A stretch of DNA of 64,000 nucleotides from Candidatus Poribacteria bacterium. Lineage in GTDB: Bacteria > Poribacteria > WGA-4E > WGA-3G. Below the pieces are notes generated by a model that was not told where the DNA came from, did not search any database, and saw only the letters and a program-made list of their open reading frames with translations. Positions 1 through 9,025 of the stretch are shown here, piece by piece; position 1 is the first letter of the stretch, and each line of letters begins with the position of its first letter. The DNA is taken from contig OY282374.1 in the NCBI GenBank assembly GCA_958295815.1, positions 3,620,682 through 3,684,681 on the forward strand, written 5' to 3'. A program made the position numbers and the translations under genes.

Positions 1-12
1 AGACTTACTCTT

Positions 13-36
13 TGTAGGAGGGGTTTGTACCCCCGA
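13..36 (+). repeat. Dispersed hairpin repeat, family A
   Basis: A TGTAGGAGG core is followed by a GGGG/CCCC stem and a terminal CGA. At least 14 related copies occur between genes of this window, all in this orientation. Confidence 0.75.
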
Positions 37-114
37 TGCTTTACTTTAAAGGAACTTTTTTGAGTTTAAGGTTAGTACATATATATCTATTTATCCTTTT
101 AACCCTGTACTGTT

Positions 115-152
115 TTGTGCAATGCCCGAATCGGTTTGCACAATTTCGGGCA
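115..152 (+). other. Interleaved inverted repeats in the leader of the vWA gene
   Basis: TTGTGCAA at 115-122 is complementary to TTGCACAA at 136-143, and TGCCCGAA at 123-130 is complementary to TTCGGGCA at 145-152. The two perfect 8-bp pairs overlap, so an RNA could form one hairpin or the other. The site is 140 nt before the start of the vWA gene. Function is unknown. Confidence 0.6.
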
Positions 153-213
153 GTTTAGCGATAAACTACTTCAAAATTCGCCTATATTGGCATTTCGGAG
201 GGTGGCACATAAA

Positions 214-242
214 TTGCTTATATACCATACAAGACTTGTAAT
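214..242 (+). promoter_or_regulatory. Weak sigma70-like promoter candidate for the vWA gene
   Basis: TTGCTT, 17 bases, TGTAAT, ending 49 bases before the ATG. The -10 matches consensus at five of six positions and the -35 at only three or four, so this is tentative. Confidence 0.3.
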
Positions 243-291
243 AGCGTAGCAAACTTTCAAACCACTATGGAGATTTTGGAGGTAATAGACA

Positions 292-2106
292 ATGCGTATT
301 AAAAGACTTTCAGGGATGCTTATGATTTCGGTGGCACTCCACTTAACCATCATACTTATCATAGGACTCTCTTTGAGGACACAGGACCGGCAGTTCAAAG
401 ACCTTCTTGGTACAGAAATCCTTTTGTTTCAAGAATCAGCAAAACCAAAGCTGCGTAAGTCACCGACAAATGCCCTACCTATAAGGAATGCTATACCGCG
501 AGCATTTCCGATAATGTCGAACCAGCCAGACCGTGACATCTCTCGTGTTGGTGCCCCTCGTGCTATGGAGCAGTCTCAGCCTATGTCTATACCGAGAGCA
601 TCTCAATCGTCGCAAGCAGTGTTGAACTCGCCGGAGGGTACTGCTCGTGTCGTGAAGTCTCGACCTATACCGCGAGCACCTCAGGCAATGTTGAACCCGC
701 CGAACGGTGTCCCCTATGGTGATGTCTTCTTTACAGGACACGATACCAATCCGTTTATTGATACAGAGGACGACAAGCTTTCTACATTTGGCATGGATGT
801 AGATACCGCTTCATATACCGTCACGCGGCGTTATCTCCGAGACGGTCACCTTCCACCATCAGAAGCAGTACGCCTCGAAGAATTTGTTAACGCATTTGAT
901 TACAATTACGCGCCGCCAGAGGATGAGGCGTTTGCTATCCATCTTGAAGGTGCACCTTCAAGGTTTGGTGAAGGCAAACGCCTCCAATTGCTACGCATCG
1001 GCATTCAAGGTCGTGTTATTCCAGACACTGACCGCAAGGACGCCATACTTACCTTTGTAATTGATGTCTCTGGCTCGATGCGTATGGAAAATCGGTTGGA
1101 GTTGGTAAAACGAGCATTAACCCTTTTGGTCGAGCGACTTCGTCCAGCGGATAAGATTGGTCTCGTTGTCTACGGTTCCAATGCTCGCGTCGTCCTTCCA
1201 CATACCAGCGTTGTAAATCGAGAGCATATCTTGACCGCAATCCAAGCACTCGCGACAGGAGGGGCGACCAATGCAGAGGCAGGACTTCGGATGGGATATA
1301 AACTCGCAATCCAAAACTCAGAGCCCAATTACATCAATCGTGTAATTCTGTGTTCAGATGGTGTCGCGAACGTCGGACAAACTGGTTCCGATGAAATTCT
1401 CAAGGAAATACGCTCCTATGTTAAGGAAGGTGTAACACTAACAACGGTGGGTTTCGGGATGGGTAATTACAACGATACCCTCATGGAGCAGCTTGCAAAC
1501 AATGGAAACGGTAGTTATGCTTATGTTGATACACTCAGCGAAGCAAAACGGATCTTTGTGGAGAATCTGACAGGCACACTACAAGTCATTGCAAAGGATG
1601 CTAAAATCCAAGTCGAGTTTAACCCAGAAAACGTCAGTCGGTTTCGGCTACTCGGGTATGAAAACCGAAGACTCGCACATGAAGATTTTCGTGATGACGC
1701 TGTAGACGCTGGTGAAGTCGGTGCAGGGCATAGTGTCACCGCGCTCTATGAAATTAAGCTCCAGAAAAATGCTGACGGCAAACTCGCTACTGTCTCTATT
1801 CGGCATGAAAATCCAGACACAGGAAATGTAACAGAAGTAAATAAGTCGATTTCCACGGATACCTTGAAGGGAACATTTGAAGAGACAACGCCTGCATTCC
1901 AACTGGCGACTTCCATTGCTGAATTCGCCGAAATTCTACGTGGCAGTTTCTGGGCACAAGAGGGAAGTTTAGAAGTTGTACGTGAGACACTTAAAGAAGT
2001 GTTACCAAATATTGACACGAAAACGCCAGAGCACCGCATGAGAAACGAAGAACTGCTGAGTCTTGTCCGTAAAGCACACCGCTTTAAGGAAGAAAAGGAA
2101 GGATAG
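292..2106 (+). CDS. von Willebrand factor A domain protein, YfbK-like
   Basis: A 604-residue protein with an N-terminal hydrophobic segment (about residues 10-28) that should anchor or export it. A low-complexity linker (about 45-145) follows in which the motif IPRA recurs at three points. The vWA domain starts near residue 250 and keeps the MIDAS signature DVSGS at 258-262. The C-terminal third matches the region that follows vWA in YfbK-type proteins (DUF3520). These proteins are thought to bind partners in a metal-dependent way; the role is not established. The ATG is supported by a TGGAGGT box 8 bases upstream. It is transcribed alone and converges on the sulfatase pair. Confidence 0.85.
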   Translation: MRIKRLSGMLMISVALHLTIILIIGLSLRTQDRQFKDLLGTEILLFQESAKPKLRKSPTNALPIRNAIPRAFPIMSNQPDRDISRVGAPRAMEQSQPMSIPRASQSSQAVLNSPEGTARVVKSRPIPRAPQAMLNPPNGVPYGDVFFTGHDTNPFIDTEDDKLSTFGMDVDTASYTVTRRYLRDGHLPPSEAVRLEEFVNAFDYNYAPPEDEAFAIHLEGAPSRFGEGKRLQLLRIGIQGRVIPDTDRKDAILTFVIDVSGSMRMENRLELVKRALTLLVERLRPADKIGLVVYGSNARVVLPHTSVVNREHILTAIQALATGGATNAEAGLRMGYKLAIQNSEPNYINRVILCSDGVANVGQTGSDEILKEIRSYVKEGVTLTTVGFGMGNYNDTLMEQLANNGNGSYAYVDTLSEAKRIFVENLTGTLQVIAKDAKIQVEFNPENVSRFRLLGYENRRLAHEDFRDDAVDAGEVGAGHSVTALYEIKLQKNADGKLATVSIRHENPDTGNVTEVNKSISTDTLKGTFEETTPAFQLATSIAEFAEILRGSFWAQEGSLEVVRETLKEVLPNIDTKTPEHRMRNEELLSLVRKAHRFKEEKEG

Positions 2107-2201
2107 TCTGTTTTTCATAGGACAATTTCAGTGCTTGCTTACCACAACCGAAATGCCCCTGTGCTAAAATGCTTATGAGAACATGGTGTTCAAATGCGAC
2201 T

Positions 2202-3584
2202 TTACTGGCGAAACGGCTTTTCGAGCTGCGTCTGCATAACTCTCTCTAAAATTTGTAGGCGCAACGCCGTTTCAACATCCGCTACCTCAGATTTACCAGC
2301 GAGGTTACGCGTTTCATCTGGATCGTTTTGGACATCGAACAAGAGGTAGACTTCGCCATCTGAGTTGATGGCAGCCTTCCACTCCTGATTTAACAACATA
2401 ATCTCACCCTGTAACTCAGAGATCGCAAAGTCTCGATGTGTCGTTTCGGGATCCGCTAACACTGGACACAACGATTTTCCAAATTGACGATGTTGCAATT
2501 CGCCATCTGCCAATTCGACGAGTGTTGGACCGATGTCAATCCATTCGACGGGAGTGTCACAAGTGGTTCCTGCGTTTGAATTATCAGGCGTTCGCACGAG
2601 CATCGGTATCCTGACTGCACCATTGAGGAAGTTGCTTTTGTAGATGAGTCCGTGATCACCGTTCATTTCGCCGTGGTCTGAGGTATGAACGATGAGGGTG
2701 TTTTCAAGTTCACCACGTGATGCAATTGCATCGAGAATCTCACCGATCTGGTCATCAATGAGCGTGACATTACCGGCGTAATTAGCACGCAATCTCCCAA
2801 TTTCGCCGGGTTCAAAGGTAGGATTCACCCGCTGCATAAGTCTATCTAAGTGTCCGTGTGGACGTTCCCCAGCAGCCGGGCGCGGAATAGCAGGTGGCAT
2901 GTCTTCTGGGTCATACATACTCGCGTAGGGTTCCGGCGTATCCCACGGCTCATGCGGTCCCCCAAAACTCACCCAACAGCACCAAGGCTCTTCTCGATCG
3001 TAGTTTTGCAGATACTGCTTTGCCTGTTGTCCCACATAGACATCAGCGTAATCTTCAAGTCCCAGCGTAGATGGACGGACGAGGTGTGGTTTCGTGCTGA
3101 ATCGTTCGCGATAATCGGCGCGGTAGGCGTCCCATAACCCTTTCGCTTCCCACTCCGCTGTCATGTGCGACAAGACCTTCGCACTTGCCCGAGGTCCACC
3201 GATCTCGTTCACATCGTCCAATCCGTAAGCATTCATTAACCCTTCACGTTCTCGCAGATCGCCATTGTGTGGATGGAGGTGTGTTTTTCCAAAAAGACTC
3301 GTACGGTAACCCGCATCCCGCACCGCTTGCATCCATGTCGGTGTTTCAGCAGACATCTGATGGTTCATATTATCCCAGACACCGGTATTGTGTGGATACA
3401 AGCCTGTCGCCAGGCTGAGGCGTGTTGGGATACAGACCGGTGAGGTCGTGGCGCAATTGGTGAACTGAATGCCTTCACTCGCGATGCGGTCTAAATTCGG
3501 GGTCTGCACCCAATTGCCGCTACATCCCATCGCGTCCCATCGCTGCTGATCTGTCATCAGGAGAAGGATATTCGGTGTTCCCAT
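2202..3584 (-). CDS. Formylglycine-dependent sulfatase
   Basis: A 460-residue member of the alkaline phosphatase superfamily that should hydrolyse sulfate esters of a glycan or small molecule. The N-terminus has the metal-binding NILLLMTDQQR segment. The activation motif CIPTR is at residues 51-55, with Cys51 as the residue expected to become formylglycine. The later HTSDHGEMNGDH segment supplies further metal ligands. No signal peptide is visible, so a cytoplasmic location or start misassignment is possible. The gene begins three bases after the stop of the TIM-barrel gene at 3587-4426, so the two are probably cotranscribed and may act on the same sulfated sugar. Substrate cannot be told from sequence. 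Confidence 0.92.
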   Translation of the reverse strand: MGTPNILLLMTDQQRWDAMGCSGNWVQTPNLDRIASEGIQFTNCATTSPVCIPTRLSLATGLYPHNTGVWDNMNHQMSAETPTWMQAVRDAGYRTSLFGKTHLHPHNGDLREREGLMNAYGLDDVNEIGGPRASAKVLSHMTAEWEAKGLWDAYRADYRERFSTKPHLVRPSTLGLEDYADVYVGQQAKQYLQNYDREEPWCCWVSFGGPHEPWDTPEPYASMYDPEDMPPAIPRPAAGERPHGHLDRLMQRVNPTFEPGEIGRLRANYAGNVTLIDDQIGEILDAIASRGELENTLIVHTSDHGEMNGDHGLIYKSNFLNGAVRIPMLVRTPDNSNAGTTCDTPVEWIDIGPTLVELADGELQHRQFGKSLCPVLADPETTHRDFAISELQGEIMLLNQEWKAAINSDGEVYLLFDVQNDPDETRNLAGKSEVADVETALRLQILERVMQTQLEKPFRQ

Positions 3585-3586
3585 AA

Positions 3587-4426
3587 TTACCTTTCAATAC
3601 CTGCTTCCGTAAAAGCACGCGACAAGGTCTCGTAGGAGAGCGTCGCAGCGGCAAGCGGATCGTAATCCTCGCGCCCTTGCACCATAAAACTCACCTCAGC
3701 CGTAATAAACCCATCATAACCGTGTGCCTGCATCTCTTTGAGGTAGTGGACATAATCGAAAGGACCTTCGCCAGGGATGAGGAACTCATGATTAGGAGCA
3801 GTGCCACGTTGGTCCTTAACGTGCGTATGTGCTGATACTGGAGCCAACGCCGCTACCGTCTCCTCTGTCGGCATACCGATAATATCAAAATGGCTGATGT
3901 CGAAGTTAACCTTGAGATACGGTGAGTTAACAATATCTAAAAGTTCAAGTACCTTCACAGGCGTGTCAATGATTGCACCAACGTGTGGTTCCATAGCGAT
4001 GGTAACACCGCGCGATGCACCATAATCGACGAGTTCTCCGACCCGCTCCGCCAGGAAATCTTTTTTCATATCCCAGTCGTCTGGCTTTCCGCCGGGGGTA
4101 GTATTAACTGCGGGCAGTTCATCTCCCTGTGCGAGTTCAACAGCTAAATCGACACCACCTTTGAGTCGCCACATATTTTTCGCATGCGTCTCTGAATCTG
4201 TTTCCAGCAAACTCGAATGTGCTGCTATTGCGGGGAGTGCCAGATTGTGATCTTTCAAAAGAGCAGCAATTCGTTTCCGTTCCGCAGCGTCAAGCGTGCT
4301 GAGTTCAGTGCTAAATCGCGGGATAATCGTGAGTTCAAGTCCATCGTATCCGAGGTTCGCAATGTGGGAAATAGCGGTATCTATTGGAACCGTAGGCATA
4401 CCCCATGTACTATATCCGATTTTCAT
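3587..4426 (-). CDS. Sugar phosphate isomerase/epimerase-like TIM barrel
   Basis: A 279-residue xylose-isomerase-like TIM barrel (AP endonuclease 2 superfamily). It starts MKIGYSTWGM and has the usual LGYDGLEL strand-helix, EPHVG and NFDISHFD metal-ligand regions, and the HVKDQRG segment near residue 205. Members isomerise or epimerise sugars or inositol derivatives with a divalent metal. The ATG has an AGGAGAAAA box directly upstream. It is the first gene of the pair with the sulfatase, which suggests shared catabolism of a sugar; the exact reaction is not predictable. Confidence 0.88.
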   Translation of the reverse strand: MKIGYSTWGMPTVPIDTAISHIANLGYDGLELTIIPRFSTELSTLDAAERKRIAALLKDHNLALPAIAAHSSLLETDSETHAKNMWRLKGGVDLAVELAQGDELPAVNTTPGGKPDDWDMKKDFLAERVGELVDYGASRGVTIAMEPHVGAIIDTPVKVLELLDIVNSPYLKVNFDISHFDIIGMPTEETVAALAPVSAHTHVKDQRGTAPNHEFLIPGEGPFDYVHYLKEMQAHGYDGFITAEVSFMVQGREDYDPLAAATLSYETLSRAFTEAGIER

Positions 4427-4491
4427 GTAATTTTCTCCTAAGTTCTAACAGGGAGAAGGGCAAATGCCGCTGTATTTACCCTACAAGATCG

Positions 4492-5184
4492 TCAAAAAAT
4501 TGAACCGAGCCAATCGTTTATCAGGAAACCGACACGGTGAATCAAGAGCGCAACACGTCCCATAACTGTATTACCAAACGCCGCACCGAAGCCTATCATA
4601 AGAAAGGCAATGCCGACTTTTGATAACCACCCAACAGGGCCTTGGTGTTCCACAGAAAAGAAGAAATAGACCAGCGTACAAATCAAACCTATAGTTATCA
4701 GGATTGCTCCAACAATATCCCCGGTAGACAGTGAGCCTGCATGCATTGCTGCAAATGGCGTAAGTGTGCCGTATGTCTGTTCAAAAATAGATGCTTGTAG
4801 CACGTTGGGAATAGCAGCGCCAGCTGTAAAACCAATCAGAATAGCGATAGGATACCGGATAAGCCACGTATGCCGTGGGGACAACCGAGCGAAAAAAAGC
4901 AAACCAATACCAATCGGAATTATTTTGAATAAACCGCTGAGTGCTTCTTTTGTTTCTGGTGTGCCTTCGCTTGTCAGTTCAGACTGGAGAGCATTCACCC
5001 CTTCAGACAAAGGTTCCCAAGCTAACGGGATAAATCCTTGATGGATCGTAACGACAATGCTATATCCAACCGATAAGCCGATAAAGAGGTGTTCTGCAAA
5101 CCGATAGAATGGGTTGTCACGGTAAAGGAAACTGAAAATACATAAAGTCAAAAAAGCCGCAATCCAGATACCAAGAACTTCCAT
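4492..5184 (-). CDS. Polytopic membrane protein of a four-gene membrane cluster
   Basis: About 230 residues with roughly six hydrophobic segments and no family I recognise. The start is placed at the ATG at 5184 (MEVLGIWIAAF) because it has a GAGGAG box eight bases upstream. An upstream ATG at 5232 would overlap the preceding gene by 44 bases and add a polar, unlikely N-terminus. It is the last of four tightly packed genes (7812 down to 4492) with 4 to 8 bases between them, so the products probably form one membrane assembly. No enzymatic motif was seen. Confidence 0.75.
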   Translation of the reverse strand: MEVLGIWIAAFLTLCIFSFLYRDNPFYRFAEHLFIGLSVGYSIVVTIHQGFIPLAWEPLSEGVNALQSELTSEGTPETKEALSGLFKIIPIGIGLLFFARLSPRHTWLIRYPIAILIGFTAGAAIPNVLQASIFEQTYGTLTPFAAMHAGSLSTGDIVGAILITIGLICTLVYFFFSVEHQGPVGWLSKVGIAFLMIGFGAAFGNTVMGRVALLIHRVGFLINDWLGSIF

Positions 5185-5188
5185 CAAG

Positions 5189-6004
5189 TTACTCCTCTCG
5201 TCGTCGCTGAATGAAGAATGCGATATTGCCAAGAGCGACCAGACCGATAATCAAAAGATGCACAAAGGATGCTGTGTTTAGACCTATAGTGCCATCTCCA
5301 GGCGCATTTAAGAGTTTCTCGTACTCAGTAGCTCCCAGATAACCCGGCATAAACCCAACCAATTGATTAGTTTGCAAGTACGGATACATTTGGGCGATAA
5401 TAACACCGGTAACACCCGCAGCAATTTTCAAATTGTATCTCGTGTTGGCATAAATGATCCACGCTTCCGTTGAACTGCCAGCGGCAAGGTCAAGCAGCAA
5501 GTCAATCTGGTCGTAGTTTGTGATGTTTTCCATCATCGGAATTTCGGCAATTGCCGTTCCATGGTAATCCGTCTCAAAAACACCAGCGATATTAGTCCCC
5601 ATCCCGAGGATAACCTGCAATGCTCCAGGTCGGTACCCCAGAAAGGTGTAATCCTCTCCATAGACTGCCCCGTTTTCTGTAGCGATCTTTTGCATCAGTT
5701 TATCTGCTAAGGTTGGCATATTCGCATAAAGTGTTATTCCGATGACTCTCACGTCTTTATTAAAACAATGTTGCAGCACCGCTTTTGCCATCGGTTCTGG
5801 TTCCGCTAAAGAGGAAGGACCGTAATCAAAAGCCATTATAATAGTCGATCCTGGGGGGAGTTCGTCAATATAGTCGTAGAGTTTCTGTGTAGGTTCCGCC
5901 ACTCGGGTCGGTAGCCTGATCGGGATAAGGGTCGGAATGATAACGACTACGGCAACCAATACAAAAATTATTCGCCGATCTATATTCATCAGTTTTTCAA
6001 ACAT
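5189..6004 (-). CDS. Membrane-anchored protein with soluble central domain, unrecognised
   Basis: A 271-residue protein with one N-terminal transmembrane segment (about residues 13-30), a soluble centre of about 200 residues, and a C-terminal transmembrane segment ending in a basic FIQRRREE tail. The centre contains a VRVIGITLYANMP strand-loop segment and several glycine-rich turns, but no catalytic signature I can name. It lies third in the four-gene membrane cluster, three bases after the 6008-6658 gene and four bases before the last gene. The shared topology with its neighbours suggests subunits of one complex. Confidence 0.72.
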   Translation of the reverse strand: MFEKLMNIDRRIIFVLVAVVVIIPTLIPIRLPTRVAEPTQKLYDYIDELPPGSTIIMAFDYGPSSLAEPEPMAKAVLQHCFNKDVRVIGITLYANMPTLADKLMQKIATENGAVYGEDYTFLGYRPGALQVILGMGTNIAGVFETDYHGTAIAEIPMMENITNYDQIDLLLDLAAGSSTEAWIIYANTRYNLKIAAGVTGVIIAQMYPYLQTNQLVGFMPGYLGATEYEKLLNAPGDGTIGLNTASFVHLLIIGLVALGNIAFFIQRRREE

Positions 6005-6007
6005 TCG

Positions 6008-6658
6008 CTAATCTCCTCCCCCTAAGTATGAGCGTTCAATTCCCAAGATAATCCGAATTGACTGTGAAATCACACCCAAGCTCACACCGAGGATAATACC
6101 ACGCCGCGACGCAAGATTCGGGATATCTAAAATCCATTGACGTACTTTTGAAGCACCGTCTTCCATCGGTAGCCACGACAGAACGCTATTCCATATGAGG
6201 TCGCCTACCGGCACATTTCCCATCATTACAATCAAGGCAGTAATAAGGAGCAACGTTGCCTCAAATGTCCGAGCCCTGAAAGCACGATACGCCGCTGAAG
6301 CTATAAAGAAGGCGAGTAAGGAAAACATCGTCGCATCCATCGGGACTTGAAGGTTGTTGTATAGCCACTCAACATAAGAATTTTGTGGACCAAGAGGAAT
6401 ACCTATTAATACCATAACTGCCATACCCAGAAAAACAACGAGACTGTATTGCCAATGCTCCGTGCGGCGTTGAATTCGTGTCATGTGGGTCTGGATGAGT
6501 GTCGCTACTGCTAAAATCAACGCGAAGGGGTTTATTATAAGATTCCAATTAATAACCTCTCTATAAACCCCTTGAGAGTATGAATGTGGACTAAACTGAG
6601 TAAGGATCATCACTATGCCAAAAAGAAAACAGAGTGCTAAGGGTACTTGTCGCTTCAT
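6008..6658 (-). CDS. Polytopic membrane protein of the four-gene cluster
   Basis: About 216 residues, mostly hydrophobic, with five or six predicted membrane segments. The ATG at 6658 (MKRQVPLALC) is preferred because a TTAGGAGG box lies four bases before it. An ATG at 6700 would run back into the previous gene. The product has no motif I recognise. It sits between the FN3-containing protein and the 271-residue anchored protein, eight bases after the former. Confidence 0.72.
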   Translation of the reverse strand: MKRQVPLALCFLFGIVMILTQFSPHSYSQGVYREVINWNLIINPFALILAVATLIQTHMTRIQRRTEHWQYSLVVFLGMAVMVLIGIPLGPQNSYVEWLYNNLQVPMDATMFSLLAFFIASAAYRAFRARTFEATLLLITALIVMMGNVPVGDLIWNSVLSWLPMEDGASKVRQWILDIPNLASRRGIILGVSLGVISQSIRIILGIERSYLGGGD

Positions 6659-6666
6659 AAAGCCTC

Positions 6667-7812
6667 CTAACGGACTCTCTGTAAGAGTGTTGTAATCCAA
6701 TTGACACCCGATAATTCGAGAATCACACCAAGCACAATCGCTGCAAAGATGACCAGTTTACCCCAATCTTGTCCTTTGAGGCTACCTAAGAACATCGGAT
6801 CTTTCGATAGATAAGCCGTCGCGGCATAGAGTTCCTCGCCAATTAAAGTATAATCGCATGCTGCAATGAAGAACGGAAGCTGATGTTCAGAATCTGTTCC
6901 CGCAATCTGGATCGCACCAATGGAATTACCTGTTTCAGCCATGATAAGTGACTCGGCGTAAAATGTTCCTTGTAAAAATATTGCTGCCGGTTTTTCGCGA
7001 ATCATTATACCATCTACACCCGCTGCGTAAGCAAACTGGCTATCCGTAAGAAAGAATATATTCTCTTCGTTATAAGCGTCCGGACGACCTTCGTCAAGAT
7101 AAGAGGATTTCACCATCTCGCGCACAACATTTAGAACAATCGGGTCATTACAAGGCACAAGCAGTGGGGTTTCATAATCCGCTGTCCGGCGTGCTACTTG
7201 TCCGAGAATCGTCATACTCGCAATAGTGGCAACATTGTCTACCTGGCCTAACCCTAATACATAGAGGATGGAACGGCCCATCTCTGTAGCTCTACCCAAA
7301 GCCTCATCTACCGCTTCAAGTCCTGGGATGCGTCTGACAAATATCTCTTTGCCGCTTCGGGCATCATATAAATTCCATAAAATTGCCGCTGAAAAAAGAA
7401 TCATCCCAAAGAACAGCGGGATTTTACCCATGTGGAACCATTCACCTGTCCCTTTAACTGGCGCAGTCTCCTCGGACTCTACTGTCGCTTCTGTTTCGGT
7501 AACCGCACGCACGATGTAGACATAGGCACTCCCCTTTTCGATAGTTGAATCGACATAGGTTGTACTTCCAGCAGGTAACATTCCGCCAACCTCTTCGAGA
7601 CCGCTACCCGCAATCCGTCGCAGGATTTGGTATCCACTAATACCGCTATCCTCCGGTGCTGCGTCCCACTTAATGGTGATGCTGCTGCCATCGTCGTTCG
7701 GGGTATCCACTGCCGCCACATTTGACGGTGGGGCAAGTCCTTGGCTGAATGCAGTGCCAATGCTAAGGCATAAAACCAAGTAGATAATTAAGCATTGAGT
7801 TGTTTTTGACAT
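6667..7812 (-). CDS. Fibronectin type III / DUF6754-like membrane protein
   Basis: About 381 residues from the ATG at 7812: an N-terminal signal-like segment (MSKTTQCLIIYLVLCLSIG), one fibronectin type III domain (about residues 28-120), a transmembrane segment near residue 130, a soluble domain, and a final transmembrane segment close to the C-terminus. The soluble part resembles the uncharacterised family DUF6754 as I remember it. A longer frame to 7932 exists, but its first 40 codons run through a dispersed repeat, so I reject that start. It is the first gene of the four-gene cluster and could give the assembly an extracytoplasmic contact domain. Confidence 0.72.
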   Translation of the reverse strand: MSKTTQCLIIYLVLCLSIGTAFSQGLAPPSNVAAVDTPNDDGSSITIKWDAAPEDSGISGYQILRRIAGSGLEEVGGMLPAGSTTYVDSTIEKGSAYVYIVRAVTETEATVESEETAPVKGTGEWFHMGKIPLFFGMILFSAAILWNLYDARSGKEIFVRRIPGLEAVDEALGRATEMGRSILYVLGLGQVDNVATIASMTILGQVARRTADYETPLLVPCNDPIVLNVVREMVKSSYLDEGRPDAYNEENIFFLTDSQFAYAAGVDGIMIREKPAAIFLQGTFYAESLIMAETGNSIGAIQIAGTDSEHQLPFFIAACDYTLIGEELYAATAYLSKDPMFLGSLKGQDWGKLVIFAAIVLGVILELSGVNWITTLLQRVR

Positions 7813-7864
7813 AAAGTTATGTTTCCTCAATGAATAAAGGGTTGAGGCATAAGTCCTCTCCCTC

Positions 7865-7930
7865 GGTAGGCGAGGTTTCCAACCTCGCCACTGACTGCTG
7901 ACGGTTTCCGACGGCTGACCGCTGACCACC
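7865..7930 (+). repeat. GGCGAGG/CCTCGCC hairpin plus GCTGAC-rich repeat
   Basis: GGCGAGGTT and AACCTCGCC form a stem at 7869-7889, followed by repeats of CTGACNGCTGAC type to 7930. Related pieces occur near 38895, 43060 and 56411. It lies between aroB and the FN3 protein gene. Confidence 0.6.
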
Positions 7931-7939
7931 AACTGTCAT

Positions 7940-9025
7940 TTAAAAACATTGTAAAATCGCATCTAAAACATGCCGATCCTCTACATCGTCGCGGATAACA
8001 ACTTCGCCAATGCGCGTCGGCAAGATAAGGCGCAGTTTGCCGCCTAATGTCTTTTTGTCTAAATACATAGCGTCACATAACGCTTCTGGGGTAAGGTCAG
8101 GAGGAAAAGCCAACGGCAATTTGGCACGATCTAAAAGCACTTGTTGCCGTTGAAGATCGGTTTCAGAGAACATCCCAAAATTCTTTGCTAACTGTGCCGC
8201 GCAATTCATACCGATAGAGACGGCTTCACCGTGTCGATACCTATTATAATGCGTCAAGGCTTCGATCGCATGTCCAAAGGTATGTCCATAGTTTAGCACC
8301 ATCCGCAACCCACTCTCTTTTTCGTCTTTCGCAACGATTTCGGCTTTGTTAACACACGCCCGCGAAATCATCTCGATAAGTATTTCGCTATCTAAATTCA
8401 AGATAGCATCGAGATTCTCCTCAACCATCTCAAACAGGGCATGATCGCGGATAACACCCATTTTGATAACTTCAATGAGACCCGCTCGAATGTCGCGTTG
8501 TGGTAATGTGTCAAGCGTCTCTACGTCAATAAGCACCAATTTCGGTTGATGAAACGCACCAATCAGATTTTTACCCCTTGGATGATTAATCGCCGTCTTA
8601 CCGCCGACGCTCGCGTCAACCTGTGCCTGCAGCGTCGTTGGAATCTGAACGTAAGGAATACCTCGCATGTACACCGCAGCTGCAAATCCACCCAAATCAC
8701 CGATAACACCACCACCAAGGGCAATGAGCGTGGAACCTCTATCAAGTTGATGCGCGACCAAACTGTCCTGTATCCGGGAGAACTGCGCCAACGATTTGCT
8801 CTCTTCGCCAGTCGGCACCTCAATTGTACTTACATCAATTCCAGCGGTTTCGAGACTCTCTTGAACAACAGGCATGTAGCGTGCTTGGACAAATGCATCC
8901 GAAACAATGAGCACCTTATTTGATTTAATATGCGGGATCAAAATCTCCCCAACTCGAGCGAGGAAACTCGCACCAACGATGATCGGATAACTGTTATCCC
9001 CAAGTTCCACACGTAAGGTTCTCAC
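7940..9025 (-). CDS. aroB: 3-dehydroquinate synthase
   Basis: Converts DAHP to 3-dehydroquinate, the second step of the shikimate pathway, in the cytoplasm. The 361 residues show the family landmarks in order: NAD-binding GGGVIGDLGGFAAA, the IPTTLQAQVDASVGGKTAINH segment with its catalytic Lys and Asn, and the metal-ligand region GHTFGHAIE followed by HGEAVSIGM. Full length for the family. The start is GTG at 9025, overlapping the aroK stop as GTGA, so the two are translationally coupled. No residue loss was noticed. Confidence 0.96.
   Translation of the reverse strand: MRTLRVELGDNSYPIIVGASFLARVGEILIPHIKSNKVLIVSDAFVQARYMPVVQESLETAGIDVSTIEVPTGEESKSLAQFSRIQDSLVAHQLDRGSTLIALGGGVIGDLGGFAAAVYMRGIPYVQIPTTLQAQVDASVGGKTAINHPRGKNLIGAFHQPKLVLIDVETLDTLPQRDIRAGLIEVIKMGVIRDHALFEMVEENLDAILNLDSEILIEMISRACVNKAEIVAKDEKESGLRMVLNYGHTFGHAIEALTHYNRYRHGEAVSIGMNCAAQLAKNFGMFSETDLQRQQVLLDRAKLPLAFPPDLTPEALCDAMYLDKKTLGGKLRLILPTRIGEVVIRDDVEDRHVLDAILQCF

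Noticed and set aside
115..152. RNA pseudoknot from the two interleaved pairs
   Set aside because: The linkers between stems are 0, 5 and 1 bases, too short to span two 8-bp stems at once, so only alternative hairpins are plausible.
7813..7932. N-terminal extension of the FN3 protein
   Set aside because: The 40 codons run through a dispersed repeat, and the ATG at 7812 begins a typical signal peptide.
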